Shown: positions 36,084 to 47,432, counted from the first letter of the stretch. The stretch is DNA of 64,000 bases from Platerodrilus igneus (GCA_036346225.1 JARFIW010001480.1:8835001-8899000), one strand, 5' to 3'. Program-made: numbers and translations. The notes: generated by a model from the letters alone, not told the origin.

Positions 36084-36440
36084 ATACTGTTATAATTAAG
36101 TATTTAAATGTTTTTGCAATATTATATTTTATAAGGTTTTTACATACGAAAAGATATTTTCTTAATTAAGGGATAGGTATATAGTATATTCTATTCACGT
36201 TAAATATGGGATGATGTCATAAACAGTAATAAAGTGCTAGCGATTGTAAAATGTAAACGTAACTATGAACGTAGGTTTAATGATATTAGGATTTAGTGTG
36301 TAGCAGTTTGCAGTTCTGTTCGGTGTTGCAACATTTTTTACTTCTATTACTTTGACATTTCTCATTTTATTGTCATTGTTTAGTTTTGTAGTAAATCGTT
36401 TGCGCTTTATATTTGCTAAATAAAACAGTTTTTTTCAGAA
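36084..36440. other. No recognisable gene
   Basis: AT-rich spacer between the hAT remnant and the gypsy fragment, without recognisable features. Confidence 0.5.
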
Positions 36441-36444
36441 CTAA

Positions 36445-37668
36445 ATAGCATACTTTCAGGTTCACTTCGTAAAGTAATCCATGGGTACCAAGATGTACTT
36501 ATTTTCGTAGTCTGTCTCGGGGAATGTACCGGCAATATCGATTATCACTCTCTGAAAGGGACTCCCGACGTTGTACTGTCTCATTGAAACTTTACAGTTT
36601 TCCATTGGGCGCACAACTGACACTTGTGGCACCACTCTTCTACATCGTCCTTGAAGCTTACTCTGTAAAATCTCGATCGGACTTTCGCCAGAGCTTTTTA
36701 ACCCCAAAGTGTCCTCCCGAGATCCCAGTATGCAAACGTCCTAAAACCTCTGACATTCGGTTTTTAGGAACCACCATCTAAAGCCCGCTCGCGGATCCAT
36801 TTCTATTTTTCCAAGATTGCACCTAGATCCCATTCTTTAACCTCAGGGAGTCCCATTATATCCAGCACGACTTCAAGATGCTATTCATCGGGCTAGTCCT
36901 ACCAGAATGGACGTTCTGTTTTTGTTTTCTGCCTAGAATGACACCTAGGTCTTTGTCAATCTCCTGTAGCGTTCGCAACTGTAGAGGCTGCCAATCGTTG
37001 TTGATCATTGTAGTCTGATTAAAAAGATAGCATTTTACCGGCGCGACGCGGACGACCATTTTCGGGATAGAATCTGCACAGGTGGACTTTCGCCCCGATC
37101 CGTCAACCCCTCTATTAATTTCGGCTCCTCTTGTACTTTCTTAAGGCATTTACATCGGTTCTGCCTGTACCTATATTCATGGTTTTGACGTCGTAGCTAC
37201 TTATTCTTCGACTGCTGGTTACGCAATACCCGTCGAATCAATTCTTCCATACTCTCTTGTCTCCGCTCTTTTCCCGAGCGTCCTACCTTGCCCCAGATTA
37301 AATGCGTCGCCTGCTTTGTCGCCTCAAACTCTAAGGCATGAGCCAACGCATCGCGTAAAATTTTTTACCGGGCCAGCCGCAGTGTTTGTTAGATTTCCTC
37401 GTTGCTTATTCCAGCAATAAATGTCTGCACTGCCACCAACTCTAGAAAGCTATCCAGTGCCGTTGGGTAGGCTAGCCTTACAAAGCAAGCTATATCTGCT
37501 TCAAATTCTGTCAAATTTTCGTTAGCCTGTTGGTAACGATTCTTCACATAGACATGGTACATTTGTTACAGATTAAAGTGGCCGTATGAAACTCCGTAGC
37601 TTCTTTGGTCTTGGTCTACAGAAAATTCAAGACCTCATCTTGTAACGCGACAATCAATGCGGTTGGTC
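36445..37668 (-). pseudogene. Gypsy fragment (macrodomain-bearing family), integrase start and gag remnants
   Basis: The minus strand holds VSVVRPMENCKVSMRQYNVG then SPFQRVIIDIAGTFPETDYE then NKYILVPMDYFTK (36462-36707), the zinc-binding and first core segment of a gypsy integrase. Upstream lie linker-like text (36856-37059) and broken gag-like text up to 37660. Bases 36445-36840 are nearly identical to 47628-47996, so this is a second copy of the element whose other fragment carries a macrodomain. RT is missing. The right end abuts the segmental duplicate at 37669. Confidence 0.75.
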
Positions 37669-37775
37669 TTAACTAGAGTAACCATGTTAAAATACGGTAC
37701 CCATAGTTTAACAGTTAGGCCAATATCTTGCAACTTGTTTAAACTTTTACCAAATTTTAGTAAGACCTGCTTAAA

Positions 37776-39419
37776 TTATTCTTTTTCCAAGTCATGACAG
37801 AAGACAGGATTCTCGATATCTACCAAACTTTTATCAACCAATTCCCATTCTTCTGTAGTAAAATGGATCTCATTAAATACAATTTGAGTCAAAGCAGCAT
37901 GAGTTAGAACATGAGGTCTCATGGCTTTTGCATAAGCATGGCCCGTTAACATCTTTTCCACAGACGCAGCTGCATATGCAATCTCGAATAGTTCATTCAG
38001 TCCACTTCCGTTCATAATTTAACCAATTGCACCCATAAAGGACATGAGTAAATGAAATCCATCAAGTCATCACAATTTTATTTGACTCAGGGTTGGAGTA
38101 AATTCATTCAACGATGTCGCATGCCTTAATATAAAGGGGCTGGTCAAAGGTTATAATACAAATTTCTTGTTTCAAAGACTTACATTTTTCTGTGGTGCTA
38201 AGAAGTGCTGTATGTATTGTGTCATAGTCTGAAGGAGGAGCATTAATAAACGGCAAGTAAAGAATGCGTAATGTAAAATAAGTTTGTTTTGCTGTTGCTT
38301 TTTTCCATATACTAATTCCATCCAGGAATGTGTGGCATGTTTTGCTATTTTCCATACAGCCAGAAAAACTCGCAATCGGAGATCAGAACCTCATTTGATA
38401 TATTAGTTTCTTCATCAAGATTTTCGATTTTAATATTTATTAACGCAGCGTTACGGGGTTTTGAAATATTTTTATAGGTACATGTCCAATATGACCAATG
38501 TTAACTGCGGTAGGATTTTTTTTTAACCTTGAAATTCGCCTCTTTAAAAACAGCCATTAAGGGAGTGATAGCTTGAATTCCACCCATGGCATGGAAAGTA
38601 TTTAGGCCATCAATTGTGCAAATATTTACATCTGCTTTATCAAATACAAATTGGCAGAATGCTTCTTCAGTCGCTGAAATTAGTGGTTGTTGCAAATCCG
38701 ACATCTGAAACAAAGCTGCTTTGTCATATGATGAACAAAAATCCAAACCAAAAAGTACATTTATGAGGTGCTTGGAACCAAACTTTTGATTAATAAACAA
38801 CACAAGACCGATTTGCAACCCAGATAAAAAAAACTTGGGTCTTGCTGCTGCAATAATAGCGTGTGAGATAGCTGTACATTTTTTCTCTAATTTTTTAGTT
38901 CCACCGCGTTTGTTTTTCATTATGATGGTTTGAAGCAGGCAATCGAGAGTTGGCAGAATATCCTCTTTTATGTTCTTTAAAAAATTATCAGGTTGTGGAT
39001 ATTGCTGGATATCATATGTTTTTAATCTTATATCTTCAATAATGATTTCTGCTGCAGCTTTCACTATTCTCAAGCGTTTTTCTTGCTCGTCTTTTTTTTG
39101 TTCAGAATACCATGCTTTTGTTAATATTTTTTGCCTGTGTCTCTGAAACAAATGATAGGTCTTGCTTTTGGAACTGTAGTTATTGTAATTTCCTCTTTGT
39201 ATCTTTTTACTAATTTCGTTGATATTGTTTTTGTAGTGGGTAGGTCTCCTTCAAACAAGTCTTCGAACAAAAATTGGCATTCATCAGGATCGGCTTCCAA
39301 AAAATTGTATGCGTAAGTCATTGCATCTGATGTTTTTGGTTGTTCTGGCCGACCACGTTTACGTCCATTTTGAACTCTATAATAACTCTTTATACAAATC
39401 CGATGGTATCTGGCTTCTA
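37776..39419 (-). pseudogene. Academ-like protein, duplicate copy, middle part
   Basis: This is the same protein segment as 31.5-33.3 kb. NGSGLNELFEIAYAAASVEK lies at 37776-38015, the FVFDKADVNICTIDGLNTFH piece lies at 38501-39151, and YHRICIKSYYRVQNGRKRGR lies at 39121-39525. Stops differ from copy 1: the K-ILTKAWYSEQKK joint that is broken in copy 1 is open here for 216 codons. Lesions therefore partly arose after the duplication. The gene is cut at 39420 by SINE insertions and continues at 41264. Confidence 0.75.
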
Positions 39420-39420
39420 T

Positions 39421-39658
39421 CCCGACACGGTCCGCTTGAAAAATGTTAGGCGAGCATTTTTCACAAAAATAGAATCTCGTTCGGAAGAGAGGTAAAATGG
39501 AGGTCCCGTGTGTGAGTGTTGTCACGCACGTTAAAGATCCCTACCTTGCTTGAAACAGCAAGGGTTCGGCAAAATTCCAAATTTTCCAGGTAAAAAAAAA
39601 CTCGCTTCCTGGCCAATGTAGTACCTTCAGGTGGAGCATTGGAAAATCACATGTAAGG
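39421..39658 (+). mobile_element. SINE copy 1, head missing
   Basis: It begins CCCGACACGG, just downstream of where the B box lies in the full copy, and continues with AAAATGTTAGGCGAGC, TGGAGGTCCCGTGTG, the CACGCACGTTAAAGATCC block, CTCGCTTCCTGGCCAATG and a GTACCTTCAGGTGGAGC tail. It is followed by GGTACCTGGCTTCT, which also flanks copy 2, as a likely target duplication. Confidence 0.75.
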
Positions 39659-39921
39659 TACCTGGCTTCTGGCGGCTCCGTGGCGTAGTGGTGTGTGTGT
39701 GACTACTACGCTCAAGGTCCCAGATTCGAATCCCGACACGGTTCGCTTGAAAAATGTTAGATGAGTATTTGTCACAAAAATACACCCTCGTTCGGATGAG
39801 AGGTAAAATGGAGGTCCCGTGTGTGAGTGTTGTCACGCACGTTAAAGATCCTTACCTTGCTTGGAACAGCAAGGGTTCGGCAAAATTCCTAAAAAAAACT
39901 CGCTTCCTGGCCAATGTAGTA

Positions 39922-41227
39922 CAGTATTGCCCGAAATAAACAGTACTGAAACTAAGTTGGCGGTGTTTTTATGCGTGCGCTGTCACACTCAAGTTAGCTA
40001 GTATAGACCTGTCAAGTAAACCTCAAACAAGTAATTAGTAGGGCCTAATTGTTAAAAATGGTGTTAAGTACAGAGGAGAAAGTGTTTCTGGTAGAGCATT
40101 ATTTTCGTTCATACGGAATCGGCCGACGTAATGGTGCAAGTTTGCTATACGTGTCTGATCAATTCACACAAAGGTTTAATAAACGTTCTCCAAGTAATGC
40201 TGTAATTTTGAAGGTTATTGAAAAGTTTAGAAATACAGGTAGTGTATTGTGCCAACGAAAAGGAAACTCGGGCGTCCCAGGACAGTTAACAACAACAATA
40301 ACCATGAACGTGTTTTTGAGCAAATCTTAGAAAATCCGAAAGTCAGCCAGGCAAGGACAGCGTTACAACTTGATTTAAAAGAACTTCTTTCAAAGAATCC
40401 TGAAGGAGCTGGGTACATTTTCGTATGTGATTCAGGTACATCAACAACTACATCCTCGGATTATCGCAGTAGAGTGGAATATTGCGCCAGAATTCTCACG
40501 TTACAGTATGAAAATCCTGAATTTTTGAAAATGTTTGGTTTTCAGACGAAGCACATTTTCACTTGTCAGGCTATGTGAATCGTCGCACAAATCGATTTCT
40601 GGGCTTTGCCAGACCCGATGAGGTTCAAGAGGTTCCTTTACATAGTAAAAAGTGAGTGTCTGGTGTGCTGTTTCCGGACACGGAATCATTGGTCCGTACT
40701 TTATCGAAGAGAATGGTAGGCAAGTCACACTTAATCAACAGAGGTACAGACAAATTTTAACACGATTTATCCCTGATCTACGTCAATTCTCTCGTCACGT
40801 AACTTGGCATTTCGAAACCAATTTTTCAGCAGGACGGGGCAACTTGCCATACTGCTGCCGCAATTCGTCAATTTCTTCAAGAACATTTTCCAAGCAAATT
40901 CATATCACGATTTACTGACTTCCCTTATCCTTCACATTCTCCAGACCTCACACCTCCAGACGCATACATTTGGGGCATGGCTAAAATGCCGTTTTCAAAC
41001 GGGCACCACAAACCATCGATGAATTAAAGGATGCCGTTAGAGTCTTCTTCGCAGCCCTGAGACAACCCTTATTTAATAACATGACCAGAAACTTAGAACA
41101 TCGTTATGAAGTCTGTCTCGAACGAGGAGGTGCACATTTAGAACATATAATAAAGTGTCAATAATATGTATTTTTTAAATATACAAAACAATTACAATTT
41201 CAGTACTGTTTATTTCGGGCAATACTG
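39922..41227 (+). mobile_element. DD41D mariner with identical 30-bp terminal inverted repeats
   Basis: The element is 1306 bp, flanked by TA on both sides. The ends begin CAGTATTGCCCGAAATAAAC, and the inverted repeats agree over 30 bases. It carries a single transposase remnant. Perfect ends with a broken gene suggest a fairly recent arrival or non-autonomous mobilisation. Confidence 0.92.
40058..41163 (+). pseudogene. DD41D mariner transposase, frameshifted
   Basis: MVLSTEEKVFLVEHYFRSYG opens the protein at 40058. It continues with an HTH and NTGSVLCQRKGNSG. KVSQARTALQL follows at about 40340, a FRRSTFSLV block with a broken first catalytic site at about 40545, and VWCAVSGHGIIGPYFIEENG at about 40655. 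QDGATCHTAAAIRQFL holds the second Asp at about 40833, and SPDLTPPDAYIWG holds the third near 40950. Between the second Asp and the Asp of PPDAY there are 41 residues, the spacing of the insect DD41D (rosa-type) group. At least four shifts or stops inactivate it. Confidence 0.85.
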
Positions 41228-41263
41228 TACCTTCGGGTGGAGCTTTGGAAAATCGCATGTAAG

Positions 41264-42090
41264 GTACCTGGCTTCTACAGCAACCAGGTCAAAAGTTTCG
41301 ATGCGCAATACCACTTCGTTGCTCCATTCGTTTTTTCTTTTCCTAGCATATCCCAAAACGGTGTCTTTCATCGTCATTGTTTCAACACGTTGCACTATTT
41401 CACGTTTTCCAACCAACTTTTTACATTCTTTTTAAAAATGTTTCAGCGGCGTTTATATTTCGAAAATCCTAACGGACAACATCTTTTTTTGAACTAGACG
41501 CTTCAGCTAATTTTTGGCTTGATTTTTATTAATGCTTCTGCAGATCTATCTTTCGTGTACACTTTACGGCATGCTTGGTGCACTGAAAAACATTTTAAGT
41601 GTTTTAAAAGAGCATGTTTACTGTCACGCCTTTTAAGACTGAAAGATTTCAGGGTATGTAATCCTCTTTCTTTCACTTCGCAAATCTGTCCTTCTAACAA
41701 ATTTCTCTCACAAATAAAACATATGTCGCGACTGGTCATATTTTCAAAACATTCAGCACTATCACAAGTTACTAAATTTTATATCGCCTAATCTGCATAC
41801 AATGCGTGTCGCTTGCGATAATGTACTAAACTAAAAGAAGAGCAAAGACGACCTTTAGCTTTAATCTTGTAAGTATACGGGACCGTCAGCGTGGCACGGC
41901 ACCGCCCAGGTACCGGTCGCACTGCCTGGCTAGCTATCTGGAATTGCTTAAACAAATGCAATAGGTTCTAATAATTATAACTCCGCAACAAATGCGTTTA
42001 TGAAATAAATTAATAGAACATTTTTTGTAAAGAATTTTATTAGCTTTATTTTCGGTTATTTGGAAATTTCTTTAAAAGTGAACCCTGAAG
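41264..42090 (-). pseudogene. Academ-like protein, duplicate copy, N-terminal part
   Basis: This continues the gene interrupted at 39420. VAVEARY and RKRKNEWSNEVV lie at 41210-41416, then the N-terminal cluster DICFICERNLLEGQICE, KHLKCFSVHQACRKVYTKDR at 41503-41739, better preserved than in copy 1. The C-x2-C then H-x3-C spacing suggests a zinc-binding start. The element's right inverted repeat is truncated by the deletion at 42,090. Confidence 0.7.
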
Positions 42091-42879
42091 TTGCTTTCAG
42101 ACCATAATCTCCCAAATGTGTTTCAAAGTTATGAAAAAAAAATTCAGCTATAGATAGAAGTCACTAACAAGTCTTTCTTATTCTTGTTAGTTGTAAAATA
42201 TAAAAACGTGTACTGTGGGGCTCCCAACTTGAATATTATAAATGTGCATTGCTCCTAAGCAAGAAGAAAGTTAACACAACTAAATGGCCCTAAATTTAAG
42301 AATTATGTTCCTCACAATGACTTGAATGAGGAAAACTTATGAGTTAATTGAAAATACCTACATCGTATTTGTTAGTAAAAGTATTGAATGACATTCTTCC
42401 AAAATGATCTACTAATTTATAAAATCGTATTTGTAGTCCATACTTACAATGTGTTTTAAATAATAAATTGAAAAGTAGCAAAAGTTTTAAACCAAACCCA
42501 TCCAACACCCATGTAATTCTTTATTTTACGACTATAGTTTCGAATACCAATGTATTAATTCCCAAGTCACATATAGATAGTGTGTTTAAGTGCACTTGAC
42601 AATAAATACATTGGTATTCAAAACCCTAGGCATTAAATAAAGAATTACATGGTTATTGTTTGCGTTTGGTTTAAAGTTTTTTCTACTTTTCAAATTACTA
42701 CTAATTTATGTTAACCCTCTGTGCAATTTGTAATCATATCTGATTATCCTGTTTGCCAGAATTTGAATAATTTATTCCATTTTCCATTTGTATGTGCACA
42801 AACTTAAATGTTTATGGTTTATCTAATGCAGTGGTCGGAAAACTTTTTTAATCGTTACCCAAAATTATATTTATCATCA

Positions 42880-44165
42880 CCATGTTTTTCGTCCTGGAAC
42901 TGGTTGGACGCCTACCTCCATTGTTTTCTATTCTGAGCTAACCTACACATTTTTCTGCAATTCCTACAGGCTATATGTTTCACTATCTGTATGCAATAGT
43001 CTAATGTAAGTCTACCACCACTTCTCTCTTTCTCTTTTCTCAGCTTCTAATATATTACGCATTATTCCCTCATGCCTCAATAAGCGTCCTATCGTCATAT
43101 TTTTCCGATTTTTTACTGTTTTTCACATATTTCCTTTTTCTCCTACTATTTCTTGAATCCTTTTGTTCTTAACGTTGTCTGTCTATGATATTTTCATCTC
43201 ATACGTCTTTAGCACTACATGTCAAGCGCGTTATATTGTTCCTCCCTGCTTTTCCTACTGTCTACGTTTTGCAGTCGTACAGTACTGTGCTCCACACATA
43301 CGCTTTCAGGAATCCTTTTCTTATTTCTATGTTTGTTGTCTTTGTACATGGTAGTCACATTTTCTTGTTAAATGCAACATGGTCTTGTGCTAATCTTTAT
43401 TTTATATCTTTTGTACTTTCCCATCTTGCATTATTTGGCTTCCTAGGTATCAGGAACCCTTAACCTCTTATAAGTATTCGTTTCCTATTTGTATGCTGGT
43501 TTTTGATGTATTTACTCCTCTTTTACATACTGGATAGTTCTATTTATGTTAATTTTCATACCACATCTCTCTGTTAGTGCTGTTTCTATTTCATTAAGAA
43601 CTGCTTCCAACTCTTCCAGGCTAGATGCTAATACTGTTATATCATCTGCTAATCTAAGTATATCAATCGTTTGTCCCTGTAGAATAATTTCAAATGTCTT
43701 TCTGCGTTTGACAGTATTTATTGCATCTGCGATATATGGGTTAAAACCTAATGTGGATAACGCTATCCCTGTCTCGCCCCTTTCCTAATATTTACTTCTC
43801 TGCATTCTTGCTCTAATTCTATTTCAGCTGTTTGATCTTTGTATAAGCTATGTACTATCCATCTCTCCCAAAACACATATCAATCTTTTTGAGTATTTAC
43901 AACAATTTTCCTATCTTACATTGTCAAATGTTTTTCCAAATCTACAAACTCTAATACATATTTTCTCCTTTTTCTATTGTTTTCTCCATTATCATCATTA
44001 GAGCTAAAATGGCATCCCATGTTCCCCTGTTCCGTCTAAACCCAAATTGAACTTTTCCTAGTATTTCCTCAGCACGTTCTTCCATCCGTCTTTGTACAAT
44101 TGTAGTTAATATTTTGATATGTGTGCTGTCAAACTTGTTGTTCTCAAATTTCTGATCCACGCATT
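42880..44165 (-). pseudogene. LINE reverse transcriptase and 3' end
   Basis: The minus strand reads THIKILTTIVQRRMEERAEE then VQFGFRRNRGTWDAILALMM (43951-44160). ILRLADDITVLASSLEELEA follows (about 43655-43720), which is the [F/Y]ADD catalytic box with the aromatic residue replaced by Leu. Then comes a long degenerate C-terminal region to the noncoding tail and ATGATAA-type end near 42880. The endonuclease is absent. The family is an endonuclease-RT LINE; I cannot assign the clade with certainty (RTE-like is possible). It provides the 3' tails scattered through the window. Confidence 0.8.
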
Positions 44166-44169
44166 AATT

Positions 44170-44500
44170 ATCAAAATATATAATCACTACTATAATTTAT
44201 ATCAATGGTAATTTACATATTTCAAAGCTTTAAACTAGAACATATTGTAATCAAAGCTTCGATTTAAACCGACTTCTAATATTCATTTAGGCAATTTATA
44301 TACGTTTCAATCGGTTCTCAAACTAACTATTAATTTATATAATCACTACAATAATGTACATAAACACTAATTTATAGCAACAGTAATTAAATCACATTTC
44401 GAAGATTTAAACAAGAGCATATCGTAATAAAAGCTTTGATCAGAACCGATTGCAGAACCCCTTAACGGCAATTTATGCATTATCCAATTGTTCTAGATTA
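44170..44500. repeat. Two diverged tandem units of about 165 bp
   Basis: ATATAATCACTACTATAATT and ATATAATCACTACAATAATG start successive units. Shared landmarks follow in each (ACATTTCGAAGATTTAAAC-like, CATATTGTAATCAAAGCTT / CATATCGTAATAAAAGCTTT, ACCGATT). They lie directly downstream of the gypsy element's last coding remnants and may be part of its 3' noncoding region or LTR. Confidence 0.5.
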
Positions 44501-44599
44501 TTTTGCAATCTACCGGAACTTGCTAATAACATATCGAATGTACCTATTGAAATCTTTTATAAGCGGTCTTGTACCTCTCACTCAAAAGATTTTACACCG

Positions 44600-44800
44600 C
44601 AGGGTCTCGATCATCTTTTGTGCATAAACCTTCGTTTTTAAATTCCAGTGTAATTATTCGAGTGGAAAGCATGCTAATCAGCGCTTCAATACCACTCCTA
44701 ACTATTCTGTCCCATAACACTCTGCAGTCCGGACATTGGAAGTCCCAAAGGTGGTAAAAACAGTCGAAACAATTTCTGCAGTTTCAATTTTAAGAAAAGT
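44600..44800 (-). pseudogene. Coding-like remnant with CxxC pairs downstream of the macrodomain
   Basis: In one minus-strand frame the text FQCPDCRVLWDRIVRSGIEA then LISMLSTRIITLEFKNEGLC is open for about 50 codons. Just upstream is NCRNCFDC, so CxxC pairs 8 residues apart are present. It could be a zinc-ribbon accessory module or a remnant of a second macrodomain copy, since LEFKNEGL resembles IEFKNKKL in the preceding macrodomain. Function unknown. Confidence 0.3.
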
Positions 44801-44829
44801 ATCAATCAAAACTTTTCATAGCAGGCTCC

Positions 44830-45190
44830 TTGCCATTTGGATTGTATCCATACACCAAAATCTGGACCCCGCTTTTCTGGAACAATGCCTCTAATATATT
44901 TTCTACCAACATCCAGTCTAACTCATCGGTCCCATAACCAACTTTTTGTTTTTAAATTCGATCGCCTGACCCCTGAGGTGCATTAACACGCCTTCAACAG
45001 ATCCTGATAATCCAATTTATCAGAAAGCTGTTACTTAGACATCAAATAGTAGAAGCCCCGATATCGGTCTTCTGATTGTTGTCGGTGAAGTTGATCCAGA
45101 CCACCAAATTTATTTTTAAACAACCGAGCAAGTTCTCGGGACATATTTGCTTGGTCCAGACCTTCGTTCGTCCTTACGAGCGAGACTGTT
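44830..45190 (-). pseudogene. OARD1/TARG1-type macrodomain in gypsy element (minus)
   Basis: The minus strand gives, in broken frames, MSRELARLFKNKFGGLDQLH, DRYRGFYYLMSK, a helix with LMHLRGQAIEFKNKKLVM, and GTDELDWMLVENILEALFQK ending QILVYGYNP. The order and residues are those of the OARD1/TARG1 (C6orf130) macrodomain family, which hydrolyses ADP-ribose from glutamate and O-acetyl-ADP-ribose. The Lys of YYLxxK (45034-45036) and the Asp of GTD (44925-44927) match the TARG1 catalytic Lys/Asp. The glycine loop MGAGIA reads MSRELA and is degenerate. The domain follows the integrase of the same element. A TAA directly after the Lys and two shifts make it a pseudogene. Confidence 0.75.
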
Positions 45191-45257
45191 TGTTCGTATC
45201 ACTGTTAACCGTTCTGCGGCACTTCCGTTGTCCTCACTATCGTAGGATGCTAACCAG

Positions 45258-45766
45258 TTAACATGCATCACTATTTTTATTTTGCTTTCCATATACCACA
45301 TTGTTAATCCTTTTTAAAACTTCGTACGAACCCTCCCAATGTCTTTGTATTTTGTAACTATGGTGACAATCCCCGCCTTCGCCTGGGGTTGTATAAGCAA
45401 ATGCGGTCGCCCTTTTGAAAACTAGACTCCTGCGCCTTGATGTTATATTTGGTGTTACTTCGATCGCTGCGACCTGAATATTTTCCCAGCGTATCCATAG
45501 ATGTCGTGCATCTTGCACTTGAGCTTCTCGAAATAGCTCTCGCCCACGATGTCATCTCCGGACTTACACCCAAATTCAAGTTCACACGGTAGACGTATTT
45601 TAAGTTCCAGTATAGCACATGCAGGTATCTGTCCAGTGCTCTCATGAACCAAAGATCGATAGGCCAATAAAAAAATATGTAAATATTGGTCTCAGTCTCT
45701 ATGATGTTGGCATACTACCTGGAAAAGGTACTTGCCCAAGGTGCGATTCATGCGTTCACTATAGCA
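45258..45766 (-). pseudogene. Integrase C-terminal part of the minus-strand gypsy element
   Basis: On the minus strand: ERMNRTLGKYLFQVVCQHHR, FLLAYRSLVHESTGQIPACA, then the chromodomain/GPY-like tail KGDRICLYNPRRRRGLSP, and YEVLKRINNVVYGKQN before the macrodomain. Frames change near 45460 and 45660. The E of the DDE triad lies just before ERMNRT. The core is split from its N-terminal half by the solo LTR at 45767-47428. Confidence 0.82.
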
Positions 45767-47432
45767 TGTAACTATATATACATTCCTGCCTCGTGAGGGT
45801 ATCAAATTAACAATAAAATAATAGGGCATGGCCCCTAAATCTAAAGTACCCAAACGTTTCGGAACATTGCCTCGCAAGCTTGCTACAGTCGGTGAGAGGG
45901 TGAGGTTCATTAAGCTACAACACACTAAGATATAAATTTAGATTGTTTTATTAACTGTACAACTAATTAAACCTTAACCTAATGACATATGAGTACAAAA
46001 TATATACAATATTTGCCGTTATATACAATAAGGCGCCACCGTAAGGGAGGGGAAGGCTTACGGACCTTATCAAGGGATTATCACTCGTTGCACTTTGTTC
46101 TTGATAATGGGAAAAGATTGTCACAAATACGCACGCAGAAAATTTTTAACACTGCACTACTGTGGAGCTTTATAGTCCCCGGCTAGCTAAACACTATATG
46201 ACTAAACAAAATTAATGTCTAAATTCATTAGGACTAGTCTACTTTTTAAGAATATAAGAAACAATTTCGGGCTCAAACACCCAAATACAATAATTAATTA
46301 TATATACAGTATTCTAATAAAGTTACCTACTGGGACCCACGCTCTCAGTTAACAATGGCGTCTCCAACTAACGGAACATGAAACGACCTTTTCACCGGTC
46401 AACTATTACTGTAACGGAACTCGTTCAAGTACAACAAAGATTATCACTATGGGGGGTCCTTTACTACTATACCCGACCTGAAAATTGCGTAATCAGGTAG
46501 GTTTCGTTGCTAAGCTATTGCGTGAGCCCCCAGGCTACCGTCGAAATAACAATGAAGCGGTGTACCCTGCTGAAGCCTCCCTGTCTGTATAAATAAGTAC
46601 ACAGGGAATAAAATTTCAACGTGTTCAACTTAAGCCCAAACTCAGAGCTTTAATCTGAACGTCGGTATTTTTACAGAACGTCGGCACAATTTAGTTAAAC
46701 AATTACGGATACCTAATTCATAACACAACCCTTGAGTTCATTATTTAAAAAAATACCATACACTCTGTTTTAGTAACTGGGAAAGTACTTTTCAGAATAA
46801 AATAAAAAACACACATCACTTTACTTTCAGAAGTACAGAAATAAACCCTGTCTGTCGGAAGTATCGAAATAAAAAAGCCCTTTCCATCCCACGCTGAACT
46901 CCTTATATACCTTTAAGTTAATTGAAAAATACCCAGTCCAGTTTAGCTCTCATAATCGAAAAGGTTAAGCTTGTCATAAATCTTAAAAGTTACTTAAAAC
47001 TAACAATTGCTTTAGGATAACCAAAATCTCCCTCACAAGAAAACTCCGAAACTATAATTTTAGTTCAGTACCCAAACTAATTGAAAATTATTCAGACAAC
47101 TCGGGCTGCTTTATACATAACTAGGGTCTTAGCTACTTGATTGACATCTATTAGTAGATATTACTAATCTGACACGTTAAGTGCCTTCTAATAGAGCTTC
47201 GTACCTTGGGAATGTTAATTAAATCTTTGGATTATATTTTCCAAGAACCCTGCTCTGGCTACTTGGGAACGGAGCTTTTGAAGCCGTTTAAAATCGCAGA
47301 CATATTTATGCTACAAAACCGTTATCCTAATAATTGGGACGCTAAAATTAAACTAGAAAATAAACCAATTTGAGAAATAATAGAGAGTTATTTTTACATA
47401 ATCGACTGTACTAAAACAGTATGTTACAAGCA
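45763..47432. mobile_element. Solo LTR (1662 bp) with AGCA target duplication
   Basis: AGCA at 45763-45766 and at 47429-47432 flank a block that begins TGTAACTATATA and ends GTATGTTACA, a TG...CA unit with an inverted TGTAAC terminus. Removing it rejoins the two halves of the host gypsy integrase. It contains no transposase or RT. A long solo LTR left by recombination is the simplest explanation; a nonautonomous element with short inverted ends is an alternative. Confidence 0.72.

Larger units (their letters stand above)
39671..41263 (+). mobile_element. SINE copy 2, tRNA-derived, interrupted by a mariner
   Basis: This full-length SINE has a tRNA-like head with an A box TGGCGTAGTGG (39681-39691) and a B box GATTCGAATCC (39723-39733), an internal polymerase III promoter. 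The body matches copy 1. It is split at TA (39920-39921) by a mariner and resumes at 41228 with TACCTTCGGGTGGAGC. CTGGCTTCT on both sides marks the target duplication. A further fragment lies at the window end (63908). Confidence 0.82.
37669..42945. repeat. Segmental duplicate of 31.5-35.5 kb
   Basis: From TTAACTAGAGTAACCATG to CGCCTACCTCCATTGTTTTC this region repeats 31,503-35,490 in the same orientation. Differences are substitutions, a roughly 500-bp deletion at 42,090, and an insertion of SINEs plus mariner at 39,421-41,263. Because it includes sequence outside the Academ-like element, it is a genomic duplication and not a second transposition. The element's left part (29.0-31.5 kb) is not included. 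Confidence 0.85.

Noticed and set aside
39671..39740. A tRNA gene
   Set aside because: A and B boxes are good, but the sequence does not fold as a complete cloverleaf and continues into a repeated body found elsewhere, so it is a SINE head.
45763..47432. A gene within the solo LTR
   Set aside because: Short ORFs (e.g. 45989-46186) have no motif, and the block is bounded as a TG...CA unit with target duplication.
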